Of a stretch of DNA of 64,000 nt, positions 26,634 through 36,639 are shown one piece after another (the first letter of the stretch is position 1; each line of letters begins with the position of its first letter). The position numbers and the translations under genes were made by a program. Source of the stretch: an uncultured Prevotella sp. (lineage in GTDB: Bacteria; Bacteroidota; Bacteroidia; Bacteroidales; Bacteroidaceae); NCBI GenBank assembly GCA_944320235.1, contig CALUGQ010000034.1, positions 1 through 64,000 on the forward strand, in the 5' to 3' direction. The notes below the pieces were generated by a model. The model ran no database searches, was not told the origin of the DNA, and saw only the letters and a program-made list of their open reading frames with translations.

Positions 26634-27792
26634 AAAGGGAAAAGAACAGAGTCTGGACAGATTCCATCCTTGGGTTTTTTCTGGTGCAGTATCTTATACT
26701 GACGATGGGATTGATGAGGGGGAAGTTGTAAGTGTAATAGATAATGGAGGCAGGTACATAGGGGTTGGGCATTTCCAAGTCGGTTCGATTGCCGTAAGAA
26801 TGCTTGCTTTCGACGACATTGAGATAAACGATGCATATTGGCGCAATTCTTTGGCTTGCGCCCTTGCCATGAGAGTTTCGTTAGGCATGGTTGACAACCC
26901 ATGTGGTAATACGTATAGATTGATACATGGTGAAGGGGATTTCATGCCTGGCCTAGTGATAGACATTTATGGCAAGACTGCTGTTATGCAGGCTCACAGC
27001 GTTGGAATGCATGTAAGTAGAAACATCATTTCTCATGAATTGCTAAGCGTGATGGATGGCCGGGTAGAGAATGTATATTACAAAAGCGAGACCACATTGC
27101 CTTATAAGGCGGACTTAGGACAAGAGGATGGCTTCCTTTATGGAGGTGGCAATGACAATATTGCAACTGAAAATGGCTTGAAATTCTATGTAGATTGGCT
27201 AAAGGGGCAAAAGACAGGTTTTTTTATTGACCAAAGGGACAACAGAAGTTTATTGGAACAGTATTCAAAAGGCCGCAAAGTATTAAATATGTTTTGTTAC
27301 ACCGGTGGGTTCTCTGTGTATGCCATGAGAGGCGGCGCAAGTCTTGTGCATTCGGTAGATAGCAGTGCCAAGGCCATCGAACTCACCGAGAGAAATATTG
27401 GAATTAACTTTCCCAATGAACAGCGCCATACGGCATATTGTGATGATGCGTTTAAGTTCCTTGAGAAATCTGGCGACCAATACGATCTTGTCATATTGGA
27501 CCCACCAGCTTTTGCCAAACACCGTACAGCTCTGCACAATGCATTGAAAGGGTATACCCGCTTGAACGCAAAGGCATTGGAAAAAATTCGGCCAGGAGGT
27601 ATATTGTTCACATTCTCATGTAGCCAAGTTGTTACAAAAGATAATTTCAGGAATGCTGTATTCACTGCTGCGGCATTGATACGGCGCAAGGTGAGAATTT
27701 TGCATCAATTGCATCAACCCGCAGATCATCCTATTAATATATACCATCCAGAGGGCGAATACCTCAAAGGACTTGTTTTGTATGTAGAATGA
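26605..27792 (+). CDS. Class I SAM-dependent rRNA methyltransferase (RlmI family)
   Basis: The protein of 395 residues has an N-terminal PUA-like RNA-binding domain (VYLKKGKEQSLDRFHPWVFSGAV) and a C-terminal Rossmann methyltransferase. Seen motifs are GQKTGFFIDQRDNR, VLNMFCYTGGFSVYAM (SAM motif I), DPPAFAK (motif IV) and FTFSCSQVV with a Cys. RlmI of E. coli makes 5-methylcytosine at position 1962 of 23S rRNA, so this is probably its counterpart. The start overlaps the exonuclease gene by 29 bases and the stop overlaps the tilS ATG by 4. Confidence 0.9.
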   Translation: MGKYKKVYLKKGKEQSLDRFHPWVFSGAVSYTDDGIDEGEVVSVIDNGGRYIGVGHFQVGSIAVRMLAFDDIEINDAYWRNSLACALAMRVSLGMVDNPCGNTYRLIHGEGDFMPGLVIDIYGKTAVMQAHSVGMHVSRNIISHELLSVMDGRVENVYYKSETTLPYKADLGQEDGFLYGGGNDNIATENGLKFYVDWLKGQKTGFFIDQRDNRSLLEQYSKGRKVLNMFCYTGGFSVYAMRGGASLVHSVDSSAKAIELTERNIGINFPNEQRHTAYCDDAFKFLEKSGDQYDLVILDPPAFAKHRTALHNALKGYTRLNAKALEKIRPGGILFTFSCSQVVTKDNFRNAVFTAAALIRRKVRILHQLHQPADHPINIYHPEGEYLKGLVLYVE

Positions 27793-29138
27793 GTGACTCC
27801 ACAATAGCTAATATTGTTTCGGCATTTATCGCACGCCATGGATTGCTGGACAAATGCCACACTTACCTTGTAGCATTGAGCGGTGGGGCAGACAGCGTGG
27901 CATTGTTACTTTTGTTGCTTGAGCTTGGATATGATGTTGAAGGGGTACATTGTAACTTTCACTTACGTGGGGAGGAGTCGGATAGGGATGAGTCTTTCGT
28001 AAAACAGCTCTGCTCAATTAAAAATGTGCCTTTACATTTGGTTCATTTTGAAACACGTGAGTATGCCTCTTTGCATAAGATAAGCATAGAAATGGCAGCC
28101 CGTCAGTTACGTTATGCTTATTTTGAGCAATTACGAAATGACATTAATGCCGATGCAATTTGCGTGGCACATCACAGGAATGACAATGTGGAGACTGTCA
28201 TTATGAACTTATTGCGTGGCACAGGCATCCATGGCCTGGCCGGAATAAAACCGCGCAATGGACGGATTGTGAGACCATTGCTTTGTGTCAGTCGTTCCGA
28301 AATAGAGAATTATTTGGAAGTCATTGGTCAAGATTATGTTACAGACAGCACAAACCTTGTACCAGATGTCACGAGGAACAAGATCCGCCTGGAGTTATTG
28401 CCGTTAATGGAAACAATTAATGAGAGTGCTGTCAATAATATTCAGCGAACAGCTCAATACCTTAGTGAAGCAGTAAAGGTATATGATGATGGTATTGATA
28501 AAGGCATAGCAAGTGTTAAAACAATTGCTGATGGTTTTACGGTGATTGATATTGGAAGTTTATTGGACTTGCCGTCGCCAGAGTGCGTCTTGTTTGCCAT
28601 TCTGAATGATTATGGATTTACATCATCACAAGTAACCCAAATCTTTGCCAATATTTCTTTACAGACGGGGCGAACGTTTTCTTCAGGCACATATGATTTG
28701 GTCTTTGACCGTGGCAAGATAGTCATTGCCACCTGTATGCCGATGCCATCACCAATATTGATGCCAGAAGTCGGTACATACATCATGAATGATGGTCTGC
28801 GCATCAATATGGCTACAGAACTCATTGATGACTGTTTCCACATCTCACGAGAATCAAACAGGGTGAATTTAAATGCAGCAAAAATAAGGTTCCCGCTTAC
28901 TCTAAGGTCTGTCCAGGCCGGTGATCGCTTTATTCCATTTGGAATGAAAGGCTCAAAACTTGTCAGTGACTATCTCACTGACTGCAAAATGAATGTCTTG
29001 CAAAAAAAACGTCAACTGGTTATGACCGATGCTTCCGGCAATATCGTTTGGCTGGTGGGCAAGCGTATTGATGACAGATACAAAATCACCAACGTATCGA
29101 ATGAGGCATTGGTGATTACGGTGTCAAAAAATAAATAA
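27789..29138 (+). CDS. tilS: tRNA(Ile)-lysidine synthetase
   Basis: TilS changes C34 of the minor isoleucine tRNA to lysidine so that it reads AUA, an essential step. The 449-residue protein has the PP-loop ALSGGADSVALLLLL with the signature at residues 31-36, HCNFHLRGEESDRDE, CVAHHRNDNVETVIMNLLRGTG (metal/ATP-binding region), and the C-terminal TilS domain FPLTLRSVQAGDRFIPFGMKGSK. Length is normal. The ATG overlaps the stop of the methyltransferase gene, so the three genes are translated together. A terminator follows. Confidence 0.95.
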   Translation: MSDSTIANIVSAFIARHGLLDKCHTYLVALSGGADSVALLLLLLELGYDVEGVHCNFHLRGEESDRDESFVKQLCSIKNVPLHLVHFETREYASLHKISIEMAARQLRYAYFEQLRNDINADAICVAHHRNDNVETVIMNLLRGTGIHGLAGIKPRNGRIVRPLLCVSRSEIENYLEVIGQDYVTDSTNLVPDVTRNKIRLELLPLMETINESAVNNIQRTAQYLSEAVKVYDDGIDKGIASVKTIADGFTVIDIGSLLDLPSPECVLFAILNDYGFTSSQVTQIFANISLQTGRTFSSGTYDLVFDRGKIVIATCMPMPSPILMPEVGTYIMNDGLRINMATELIDDCFHISRESNRVNLNAAKIRFPLTLRSVQAGDRFIPFGMKGSKLVSDYLTDCKMNVLQKKRQLVMTDASGNIVWLVGKRIDDRYKITNVSNEALVITVSKNK

Positions 29139-29157
29139 CATAGATAGCTTTGTTGTA

Positions 29158-29192
29158 AAATGGGGATAAGCACTTTGAGCATATCCCCATTT
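29158..29192. terminator. Bidirectional terminator between tilS and clpC
   Basis: AAATGGGGATA at 29158-29168 pairs perfectly with TATCCCCATTT at 29182-29192 (11 bases, 13-base loop). It lies between two convergent stops. Confidence 0.8.
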
Positions 29193-29200
29193 ATATACTT

Positions 29201-31729
29201 TCAAATAATAACAATGTCTTCTTTGCCTTGAAGCTTTTCAATTTTAATTATGTCGCCTTGTTCAAGTTCACCATTTATTATTTTCTCACAAAGTTTGTCT
29301 TCGATGTAGTTCTGTATTGCACGTTTCAATGGCCTTGCTCCGAACTGAACGTCATACCCTTTTGTCGCCACGAAGTCCTTGGCTTCATCGCTTATTTCGA
29401 TTTCATAGCCAAGTGCATTTACCCTTTTGAAAAGCCCCACAAGTTCAATGTCAACAATCTTTTTTATCGCCTGAAGATCAAGTTGGTCGAACGTGATGAT
29501 TTCATCAAGGCGATTAAGGAATTCCGGTGAGAATTGCCTGCTTAGCGATTTCTGTATAATGCTGCGTGCATATTCTTTGTCTTTGTCATTGAGGGCTATT
29601 CCTGCCCGGCCGGCAGTAAACCCTACACCGTGTGAAAACTCCTTTAATTGCCTTGTGCCAGCATTGCTAGTCATTATTATCACCGTGTTGCGGAAATCCA
29701 CATAACGTCCGTTACCATCGGTAAGGCGGCCTTCATCTAAGACTTGAAGGAGAAGGTTGAACACGTTGCCATGTGCCTTTTCTATTTCATCGAGAAGGAC
29801 AATTGAATATGGGTGACGACGAACTTTCTCCGTAAGTTGCCCGCCTTCTTCATATCCTACATATCCTGGGGGCGCACCTATCAACCGCGACACATTGAAA
29901 CTCTCAGTGTATTCACTCATGTCGATACGTATCAGTGCATCTGGTGTCCCGAACATGAATTCCGCCAGTTTCTTTGCAAGATATGTTTTCCCAACACCAG
30001 TGGGGCCGAGAAACATGAACACTCCGATGGGGTGGTTGGGGCTTTTCAGTCCTATGCGATTACGTTGTATGGCTTTAACCATTTTGTCTATGGCCGGATC
30101 TTGAGCTATGACATTACGCTTAAGCTCGTCTGCCATACCTTTCAAACGGATTCCTTCTGCCTCAGCCATGCGCTGTACGGGTACACCGGTCATCATCGAA
30201 ACCACTTCAGCAACATCCTTTTCCGTCACAATGTGCCTTTCTTCGCACTCACCTTTGCTCCATTGCTCATTAAGTTCTGAAAGTTGTCTCTCAAGCTCAG
30301 TTTGCCTGTCACGGAAACCTGCCGCAAGCTCAAAGTTCTGGTTACGAACAGCAGCTTGTTTTTTTGCCTTGACTGTTTCTATTTCTTTCTCCTTTTCTGT
30401 TATTTCCGGAGGAATCTGCACGTGGTTCATGTGTACACGCGACCCTGTTTCGTCAAGAGCGTCTATTGCTTTGTCTGGGAATTGCCTGTCAGTAATATAC
30501 CTTTCTGTCAGTTTGACGCAAGCAGCCAGTGCCTCGTCGGTATATTTCACCCGATGGTGGGCCTCGTAGCGCTCTTTGATATTATTTAGGATGGTAAGTG
30601 TTTCATCGTATGTTGTTGGTTCTACCAATACTTTTTGGAACCTCCTTTCAAGGGCGCCGTCTTTTTCTATGCTGTTGCGGTACTCATCGAGAGTCGTAGC
30701 TCCAATACATTGTATTGTACCTCGTGCCAGTGCCGGCTTCAAGATATTGGCAGCATCCATGCTTCCTGGGGTTGATCCTGCACCTATTATAGTGTGTATC
30801 TCATCTATGAACACTATGATGTCCGGATTCTGCTCAATCTCTTTTATCAGTGCCTTGATGCGTTCTTCAAATTGTCCTCGGTATTTTGTTCCTGCAACAA
30901 TGCCCGTCATGTCGAGGCTTATTAGCCTTTTCCCAAAAAGCACTGGCGAAGTGCGACGTTTGGCTATGAGTTGTGCCAATCCCTCAACAATAGCACTTTT
31001 GCCGACCCCTGGTTCACCTATCAAGATGGGATTGTTTTTCTTTCGCCTTCCTATTATTTCTACAACCCTGGCGATCTCATGCTCTCGTCCAACAACAGGG
31101 TCAAGTTTCCCCTCTGCTGCGGCAGCGGTCAAGTCTGTGCCGAAATTGTCTAGCACAGGCGTCTTGCCATTAGGCTTTTTTGCCTGTGTGGTTGCTTGCT
31201 TATTATTAATATGCCTGTTGCCTGCATTGTCGTTTTGTGCCATATCGTCATATTCTTCCTCATCAGGCAGCCCAAGGTTGTCATTGACGTCTGGTTGCTG
31301 AAATAATAACGCACACACATCATCATATGTCATGTTGTTGGTTTCCAATACTATCTTGGCACCATTGTTAACGTTGTCATGAAGTATTGCCAGCAAGATA
31401 TGCTGCTCGTCAACGCGTTGAAGATGCTGTATGCGTGCTTCAAGCACTGCAAGTTTCAAGATGTTGCTGGCTTTTTCGTTCAGCACCAGTTCTGATGTGT
31501 TGATTGGCAAGCCGATCTCGCTTTGCCTTACTCTATCCTCCAGCTCTTGCTTTACTGTTTGGATATTAATGTCCAATCTTCGAAACACATCGATGACAGG
31601 TCCGTCTTTCATTCTCAAGAGTCCAAGCAAAAGGTGCTCGGGTGCCACTGAACGACTTGCCAAGCGTGCTGCTTCCTCTCTGCTGTATGCAAGAATCTCT
31701 GATACTTTGGGCGAAAACTGGCTTGTCAT
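29201..31729 (-). CDS. clpC: ATP-dependent Clp protease ATP-binding subunit ClpC
   Basis: ClpC is a Hsp100 unfoldase that feeds proteins to ClpP. From the ATG at 31729 it has 842 residues: N-terminal repeats (SREEAARLASRSVAPEHLLLGLL), an acidic insert near residues 150-170, the D1 ATPase with GEPGVGKSAIVEG, a UVR-type coiled segment (KKQAAVRNQNFELAAGFRDR) that marks ClpC rather than ClpA or ClpB, and D2 with GPTGVGKTYLAKKLAE. An in-frame ATG 63 bases upstream would add a basic, family-unlike stretch, so the shorter start is chosen. It stands alone, with no mcsAB or ctsR genes nearby, as usual outside Firmicutes. Confidence 0.95.
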   Translation of the reverse strand: MTSQFSPKVSEILAYSREEAARLASRSVAPEHLLLGLLRMKDGPVIDVFRRLDINIQTVKQELEDRVRQSEIGLPINTSELVLNEKASNILKLAVLEARIQHLQRVDEQHILLAILHDNVNNGAKIVLETNNMTYDDVCALLFQQPDVNDNLGLPDEEEYDDMAQNDNAGNRHINNKQATTQAKKPNGKTPVLDNFGTDLTAAAAEGKLDPVVGREHEIARVVEIIGRRKKNNPILIGEPGVGKSAIVEGLAQLIAKRRTSPVLFGKRLISLDMTGIVAGTKYRGQFEERIKALIKEIEQNPDIIVFIDEIHTIIGAGSTPGSMDAANILKPALARGTIQCIGATTLDEYRNSIEKDGALERRFQKVLVEPTTYDETLTILNNIKERYEAHHRVKYTDEALAACVKLTERYITDRQFPDKAIDALDETGSRVHMNHVQIPPEITEKEKEIETVKAKKQAAVRNQNFELAAGFRDRQTELERQLSELNEQWSKGECEERHIVTEKDVAEVVSMMTGVPVQRMAEAEGIRLKGMADELKRNVIAQDPAIDKMVKAIQRNRIGLKSPNHPIGVFMFLGPTGVGKTYLAKKLAEFMFGTPDALIRIDMSEYTESFNVSRLIGAPPGYVGYEEGGQLTEKVRRHPYSIVLLDEIEKAHGNVFNLLLQVLDEGRLTDGNGRYVDFRNTVIIMTSNAGTRQLKEFSHGVGFTAGRAGIALNDKDKEYARSIIQKSLSRQFSPEFLNRLDEIITFDQLDLQAIKKIVDIELVGLFKRVNALGYEIEISDEAKDFVATKGYDVQFGARPLKRAIQNYIEDKLCEKIINGELEQGDIIKIEKLQGKEDIVII

Positions 31730-32126
31730 ATTTTCTTTATCCTTTCTTTTTCTTTGCATTGGTGTTGTTTTGCATATTTGTTTGCAAGACAATAATTATA
31801 CTTGCAAAAGTCGTGCCATAATCACAGTCATTAATGGCTTTCTGAAGAAGTCGCTTCTTTGTATTTTGATTTATTGTTAGGTTCTGGTTTGACAGTAACA
31901 TAATAATGCTTTCCGCTATTTGTTGCATTTGGGTGGCTAAACCACTATAGGCTTGTGTGATGGAACATGACAAACGACATATAAATAATTTTACAAGAAG
32001 AACTGTTTTAATCGCTGGTAATTAACACCCGGTTGTTTTCGGCAATTATTTTGCAAAATGAAACGCCGACCTTATATGGCTGATAGACAATGAGTTATTA
32101 TTGATGCAAAAAATATTTGCTTATGG

Positions 32127-32205
32127 AAACAGGCTGTTTGCTGTTATAATATAGGCCGTTTTAGGCTCCTAAACGCCCTTTCCAGGCTTGTGATATAGCC
32201 TGTTT
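32127..32205. repeat. Nested inverted repeats in the clpC-gyrA gap
   Basis: A perfect outer pair (AAACAGGCT and AGCCTGTTT, 9 bases) encloses an inner pair (CGTTTTAGG and CCTAAACG, with one bulged T). The same AAACAGGC/GCCTGTTT theme recurs near 44063-44076. Confidence 0.45.
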
Positions 32206-32545
32206 GACAATCTTGTTTCGTCATGGAATATAATTTTCTTGTTTTTTCTGGGCAATATTGTGGATTTGGTTTGCAGGAATATGTGTGATGCGGGAGTTTC
32301 TGTGAGTCCATGAAAAGAATAAAGCCGTTTTGCCTGCACGCTCAATTCTTAATTAATTTATGTTGGAAATGGTGAATTCGTGACAAATATCTTACAGCAT
32401 CACTTGATGATTTCTTACAATTGTGTTGCCTAATGAAGGTGGCAGTGTCTTTCTGTTGTCTATTAGTGTGATTTTGCCAGTTGTTAGACATAATGCAATT
32501 CGACTCTCAATGGAAACCATCACTAGCTAAAAAAGGCTAAAATGT

Positions 32546-32576
32546 TTTGCCATATAAATTAAATGTAGTAATTTTG
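32546..32576 (+). promoter_or_regulatory. Bacteroidetes-type promoter of gyrA
   Basis: TTTG at 32546-32549 and TAATTTTG at 32569-32576 are exactly 19 bases apart. Transcription would begin near 32581, leaving a leader of about 145 bases before the ATG at 32726. Confidence 0.7.
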
Positions 32577-32589
32577 AATGCTAAAATAA

Positions 32590-32649
32590 AGGCTTAATCG
32601 TGTCAGAAGCCTCAAAAATGGCCTTAAAACGAATTTTGGGGCTTGAGGC
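32590..32649 (+). promoter_or_regulatory. Structured leader of gyrA with two competing stems
   Basis: AGGCTT (32590-32595) can pair with AAGCCT (32607-32612). Alternatively GCCTCAA (32609-32615) can pair with TTGAGGC (32643-32649). The two stems share bases 32609-32612, so they exclude each other. A regulatory role is inference. Confidence 0.4.
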
Positions 32650-32725
32650 AATGGCTTGTGATGAGCTTAGTCAGGTACCGAATAATAATCATTAATAGTA
32701 AGCAACAAAACAATAAAGCAATCCA

Positions 32726-35338
32726 ATGGATCAATCATTAGACCAAGACAGAATCATAAAAATTAATATTGAAGAGGAGATGAAATCCTCTTACATTGAT
32801 TATTCAATGTCGGTTATTGTGGCCAGGGCACTGCCAGATGTTCGCGATGGATTCAAGCCAGTCCATAGGCGTATCCTTTATGGAATGCTCGGCGTTGGCA
32901 ATACGAGCGACAAACCTTACAAGAAATGTGCGCGTGTAGTTGGTGATGTACTAGGTAAGTATCACCCGCATGGTGACAGTTCCGTGTATGGTGCCTTGGT
33001 CAGGATGGCCCAAGATTGGAATATGCGTTATACGCTTGTGGATGGGCAGGGTAATTTTGGCTCTGTAGACGGCGACTCTCCTGCAGCCATGCGTTATACC
33101 GAATGTCGTCTCTCAAAGATGGGAGAGCACATCATGGATGACCTTGAGAAAGATGCCGTAGACATGACAAACAATTTCGATGACTCTCTTTTGGAGCCTA
33201 CGGTAATGCCTACCAAGATTCCCAATCTGCTCGTCAACGGGGGAAACGGAATTGCCGTAGGCATGGCGACAAACATTCCTACGCATAACCTTGCTGAAGT
33301 CATTGATGGTTGTTGCGCATATATCGACAATCCGGAAATTGATACAGACGGCTTGATGAAATATATCAAAGCGCCAGATTTCCCAACAGGCGCATATATC
33401 TATGGTATACAAGGTGTAAGGGATGCTTATGAAAGTGGACGTGGGCGCATCGTCATGCGCGCAAAGGCGGAAATAGAGAGCGGAGACACACATGACAAAA
33501 TTGTTGTGACAGAAATACCTTATGGTGTAAACAAAGCCGACTTGGTAAAATACATTGCCGACCTTGCCACTGAAAAGAAAATTGATGGCATCACAAATGT
33601 CAATGATGAGTCTGGGCGCCAGGGAATGCGCATTGTTGTTGATGTAAGGCGTGATGCCAATGCCAATGTCATACTAAACAAGTTGTTTAAGATGACGGCC
33701 CTGCAAAGCTCATTCTCCGTGAATTGCATAGCATTGGTCAAAGGTCGCCCAAAGTTGCTGTCGCTAAAAGATTGCGTGCGCCATTTTGTTGACCATAGGC
33801 ATGAAGTCACCATCCGCCGCACCAAGTTCGACTTGAAGAAAGCACAGGACCGTGCCCATATACTTGAAGCCTTGATTGTGGCTTGCGACAATATTGACGA
33901 AGTCGTACATATCATACGTGCATCAAAGACTCCACAGGAAGCCATTGACAACCTTAGGCAACGTTTCGGTTTTGACGATGTCCAAGCCAGGGCCATTGTC
34001 GACATGAGGCTGCGCCAGCTTACCGGGCTGCAAATGGATCAGTTGCATAATGAATATGAAGAAGTTGAGAAGCTCATTGCTCACCTGCAAGCCATACTAG
34101 ACGACCCGGAGTTGTGCAAGAAAGTAATCAAGGAAGAACTGCAAGAAGTCAAGGAGAAATATAGTGATGAACGTCGCACAGAAATAAGATATTCGAGTGA
34201 GGAATTCAATGCAGAGGACTTTTATCCTGATGACCCTGTTGTAATAACAATCAGCCACTTGGGATATATAAAGCGCACGGCCTTGTCTGAATTCCGTGAA
34301 CAGAGTCGTGGCGGAGTAGGAAGCAAAGGGGCAAACACTCGTGACGATGACTTCACGGAGTACATATATCCTGCGACAATGCATAACACTCTGTTATTCT
34401 TCACCCAAAACGGACGTTGTTATTGGCTCAAATGTTATGAGATTCCCGAGGGCGCAAAGAATGCAAAAGGGCGTGCAATACAAAACTTACTCAATATTGA
34501 AGCAGGCGATGTGATTAATGCTGTGTTGAGAATCAAGAAATTTGATGATGAACAATTCCTTAATTCACATTATGTGGTTTTCGCTACAAAGAATGGCATC
34601 ATCAAAAAAACTTGTCTTGAAGCATATAGCCGCCCGAGAGCCAATGGTGTAATTGCCATAAATGTATTGGATGACGACAAGGTTGTTGGCGTTCGCCTTA
34701 CCAACGGCAGCAATGAGATTGTGCTAGCCAATCGCAACGGGCGTGCAATCCGCTTCAATGAGAGTGAGGTCAGGACGATGGGGCGTGTGTCAACAGGTGT
34801 ACGTGCCATGAAACTTGACGGAGGCGATGATGAGGTGGTTGGCATGGTTTGTATCAACGACCCGAAGGCTGAAACCATAATGGTGGTCAGCGAGAAAGGG
34901 TATGGCAAACGTAGCGACGTGGAGGACTACAGAAAGACAGCCCGCGGCGCAAAAGGCGTTAAGACGCTAAGTGTTACAGAAAAGACAGGACGGTTGGTAG
35001 CCATAAAGGCAGTCACCGATGATAACGACTTGATGATAATCAATAAGAGCGGAATCCTCATTCGCCTGAAAGTTGCTGACGTAAGGGTTATGGGCAGGGC
35101 GACGCAAGGTGTGAGATTGATAAACCTCACAAAGAAAAACGATACCATTGCCAGCGTTTGCAAGGTTATGAGTGCCAGCGATGAGGAAGTTGTTGAGCAA
35201 GAAAGACTTGATGGATTTGGTACTGACGGTGATGATGGCCAACAATCGGATGCCCGTGAGTCTGAGAATGTTGCACTTTCAGATAGTGTTGACATGGCCA
35301 ATGAGCCAGAAACAGACAACGAACACAATGCAGAGTAG
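32726..35338 (+). CDS. gyrA: DNA gyrase subunit A
   Basis: GyrA breaks and rejoins DNA in the A2B2 gyrase that introduces negative supercoils. The 870-residue protein starts with the typical basic/acidic arm ([46 protein letters not shown]). The active-site tyrosine is in AAMRYTECR near residue 123. The C-terminal domain has six-bladed wrapping repeats and a GyrA-box equivalent, [11 protein letters not shown], near residue 530, which identifies it as GyrA and not ParC. The quinolone region reads [18 protein letters not shown], with Gly where E. coli has Asp87. The tail is acidic. Two TPR genes follow at 40 and 16 bases and may be co-transcribed. Confidence 0.96.
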   Translation: MDQSLDQDRIIKINIEEEMKSSYIDYSMSVIVARALPDVRDGFKPVHRRILYGMLGVGNTSDKPYKKCARVVGDVLGKYHPHGDSSVYGALVRMAQDWNMRYTLVDGQGNFGSVDGDSPAAMRYTECRLSKMGEHIMDDLEKDAVDMTNNFDDSLLEPTVMPTKIPNLLVNGGNGIAVGMATNIPTHNLAEVIDGCCAYIDNPEIDTDGLMKYIKAPDFPTGAYIYGIQGVRDAYESGRGRIVMRAKAEIESGDTHDKIVVTEIPYGVNKADLVKYIADLATEKKIDGITNVNDESGRQGMRIVVDVRRDANANVILNKLFKMTALQSSFSVNCIALVKGRPKLLSLKDCVRHFVDHRHEVTIRRTKFDLKKAQDRAHILEALIVACDNIDEVVHIIRASKTPQEAIDNLRQRFGFDDVQARAIVDMRLRQLTGLQMDQLHNEYEEVEKLIAHLQAILDDPELCKKVIKEELQEVKEKYSDERRTEIRYSSEEFNAEDFYPDDPVVITISHLGYIKRTALSEFREQSRGGVGSKGANTRDDDFTEYIYPATMHNTLLFFTQNGRCYWLKCYEIPEGAKNAKGRAIQNLLNIEAGDVINAVLRIKKFDDEQFLNSHYVVFATKNGIIKKTCLEAYSRPRANGVIAINVLDDDKVVGVRLTNGSNEIVLANRNGRAIRFNESEVRTMGRVSTGVRAMKLDGGDDEVVGMVCINDPKAETIMVVSEKGYGKRSDVEDYRKTARGAKGVKTLSVTEKTGRLVAIKAVTDDNDLMIINKSGILIRLKVADVRVMGRATQGVRLINLTKKNDTIASVCKVMSASDEEVVEQERLDGFGTDGDDGQQSDARESENVALSDSVDMANEPETDNEHNAE

Positions 35339-35378
35339 CAAACATGAGTAATTAATGTCAAACTAAATTTATATTACG

Positions 35379-36623
35379 ATGAAAAAAGTGATGATTATGG
35401 CAGCTTTGGCAGCAATGTCTGCAACTGCTTTTGCACAAGATGACTTGGTTAAGCAAGCCAAGAAATTGTGCGACAAAGGTGAATTGGAACAAGCCGTGAC
35501 CACAATCACGCCAGCCCTTACATCAGCCCAAACAGAAGACATGGCAGAAGCGTGGAATGTAATGAGTGAAATCCAATATCAGATTTTCATGAAGGGGCAG
35601 CAGGCAGAACAGGCTAATAAGGAAAACAACACAACAACTCCTTATGACACGGCCGCAATGCACAGGGCCATGGTTGCTTCGCTTGAGGCAGCATTGAAAT
35701 GTGATGAGTATGACCGTCAGCCAAATGAAAAAGGCAAGGTGAAAATACGTTTCCGCGAAACAAACGGAAAGAAGTTTTATATGTCTCGCCCATTTGTAAT
35801 AAGTGCTGGGTTATATGAATACAATAACAAGAACCTGGAGGCAGCAGTAAAAGATTGGAAACTGTACATTGATAGTGCAGAGGATCCTCTCTTCACGGGT
35901 TTAGATATGTCAAATGACCAATATCGCTCTGAAGTATGCTATTATATAGGCCTTTCTTCTTACAACTTGAAAGACTACGCTACTGCCACCAAGTATGCCA
36001 AGCTGGCTGCACAGGATTCAGCTAAGGCAAAGGAAGCTAACGAGATAATTCTCTTTGCCCAAAAAGACGGTGCAAAGACAAAAGAAGACTCACTTGCATA
36101 TCTTGCAACAATTAAGGACTTACATGCCAAGTTCCCTGCTGAGCAGCGTTATTTCAACCTCTTGATGGACTATTATTCCAAACCTGGCCGCCAGGCTGAA
36201 ATGAAGCAATGGGCAGAGGAGGAAATAGCAAAAGACCCGAACAACAAGATGACATGGGCACTGAAAGGCGAAGTTGAGATGAATACCGGTAAATGGGACG
36301 AAGCAGTGGCTTCGTATAAGAAAGCAGCTGAGATAGATCCAACATTTGTTCAAGTCATATTTAACGCAGGTGTATGTCTCAACCAAAAAGCTATTGAACT
36401 TAAGGACAAACTTGCCGACAAGAAGACAGGCGGACTAACTACTGAAAATGCAAATAAAGTTAAAGCCATATTGGCTGAGGCTAAGGTGTATTTGGAGAAA
36501 TCTCGTGAAATAGACCCCAATCGCCAGAGTGTAGACTGGGCATATCCTCTGTATCAGATATACTACAATCTCGGAGACAAAGCAAAGTCTGCCGAGATGG
36601 AGTCTTTGGTGGGTAAAAAGTAA
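35379..36623 (+). CDS. Secreted tetratricopeptide-repeat protein
   Basis: The 414-residue product has a clear signal peptide (MKKVMIMAALAAMSATAFAQ, cut after AFAQ or before Q) and no lipobox, so it should be periplasmic. It contains several TPR-like helix pairs; the best is KMTWALKGEVEMNTGKWDEAVASYKKAAEIDPTFVQVIFN near residues 285-325. TPR proteins act as protein-binding scaffolds; the partner is unknown. It lies just after gyrA and just before a second secreted TPR protein with related layout (an ALYPLY-like ending: VDWAYPLYQIYYNLGDKAK), which suggests an old duplication. Confidence 0.8.
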   Translation: MKKVMIMAALAAMSATAFAQDDLVKQAKKLCDKGELEQAVTTITPALTSAQTEDMAEAWNVMSEIQYQIFMKGQQAEQANKENNTTTPYDTAAMHRAMVASLEAALKCDEYDRQPNEKGKVKIRFRETNGKKFYMSRPFVISAGLYEYNNKNLEAAVKDWKLYIDSAEDPLFTGLDMSNDQYRSEVCYYIGLSSYNLKDYATATKYAKLAAQDSAKAKEANEIILFAQKDGAKTKEDSLAYLATIKDLHAKFPAEQRYFNLLMDYYSKPGRQAEMKQWAEEEIAKDPNNKMTWALKGEVEMNTGKWDEAVASYKKAAEIDPTFVQVIFNAGVCLNQKAIELKDKLADKKTGGLTTENANKVKAILAEAKVYLEKSREIDPNRQSVDWAYPLYQIYYNLGDKAKSAEMESLVGKK

Positions 36624-36639
36624 GTAATTTAAATTAAAG

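Larger units (their letters stand above)
31730..32725. other. Gene-free region between divergent clpC and gyrA
   Basis: Nearly 1 kb without a credible gene; the open frames are short and unlike known proteins. It holds a group of inverted repeats: AAACAGGCT at 32127-32135 pairs with AGCCTGTTT at 32197-32205, and between them CGTTTTAGG at 32157-32165 faces CCTAAACG at 32168-32175. Further right lie the gyrA promoter and a structured leader. The middle part (32210-32540) shows nothing I can name. Confidence 0.5.
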
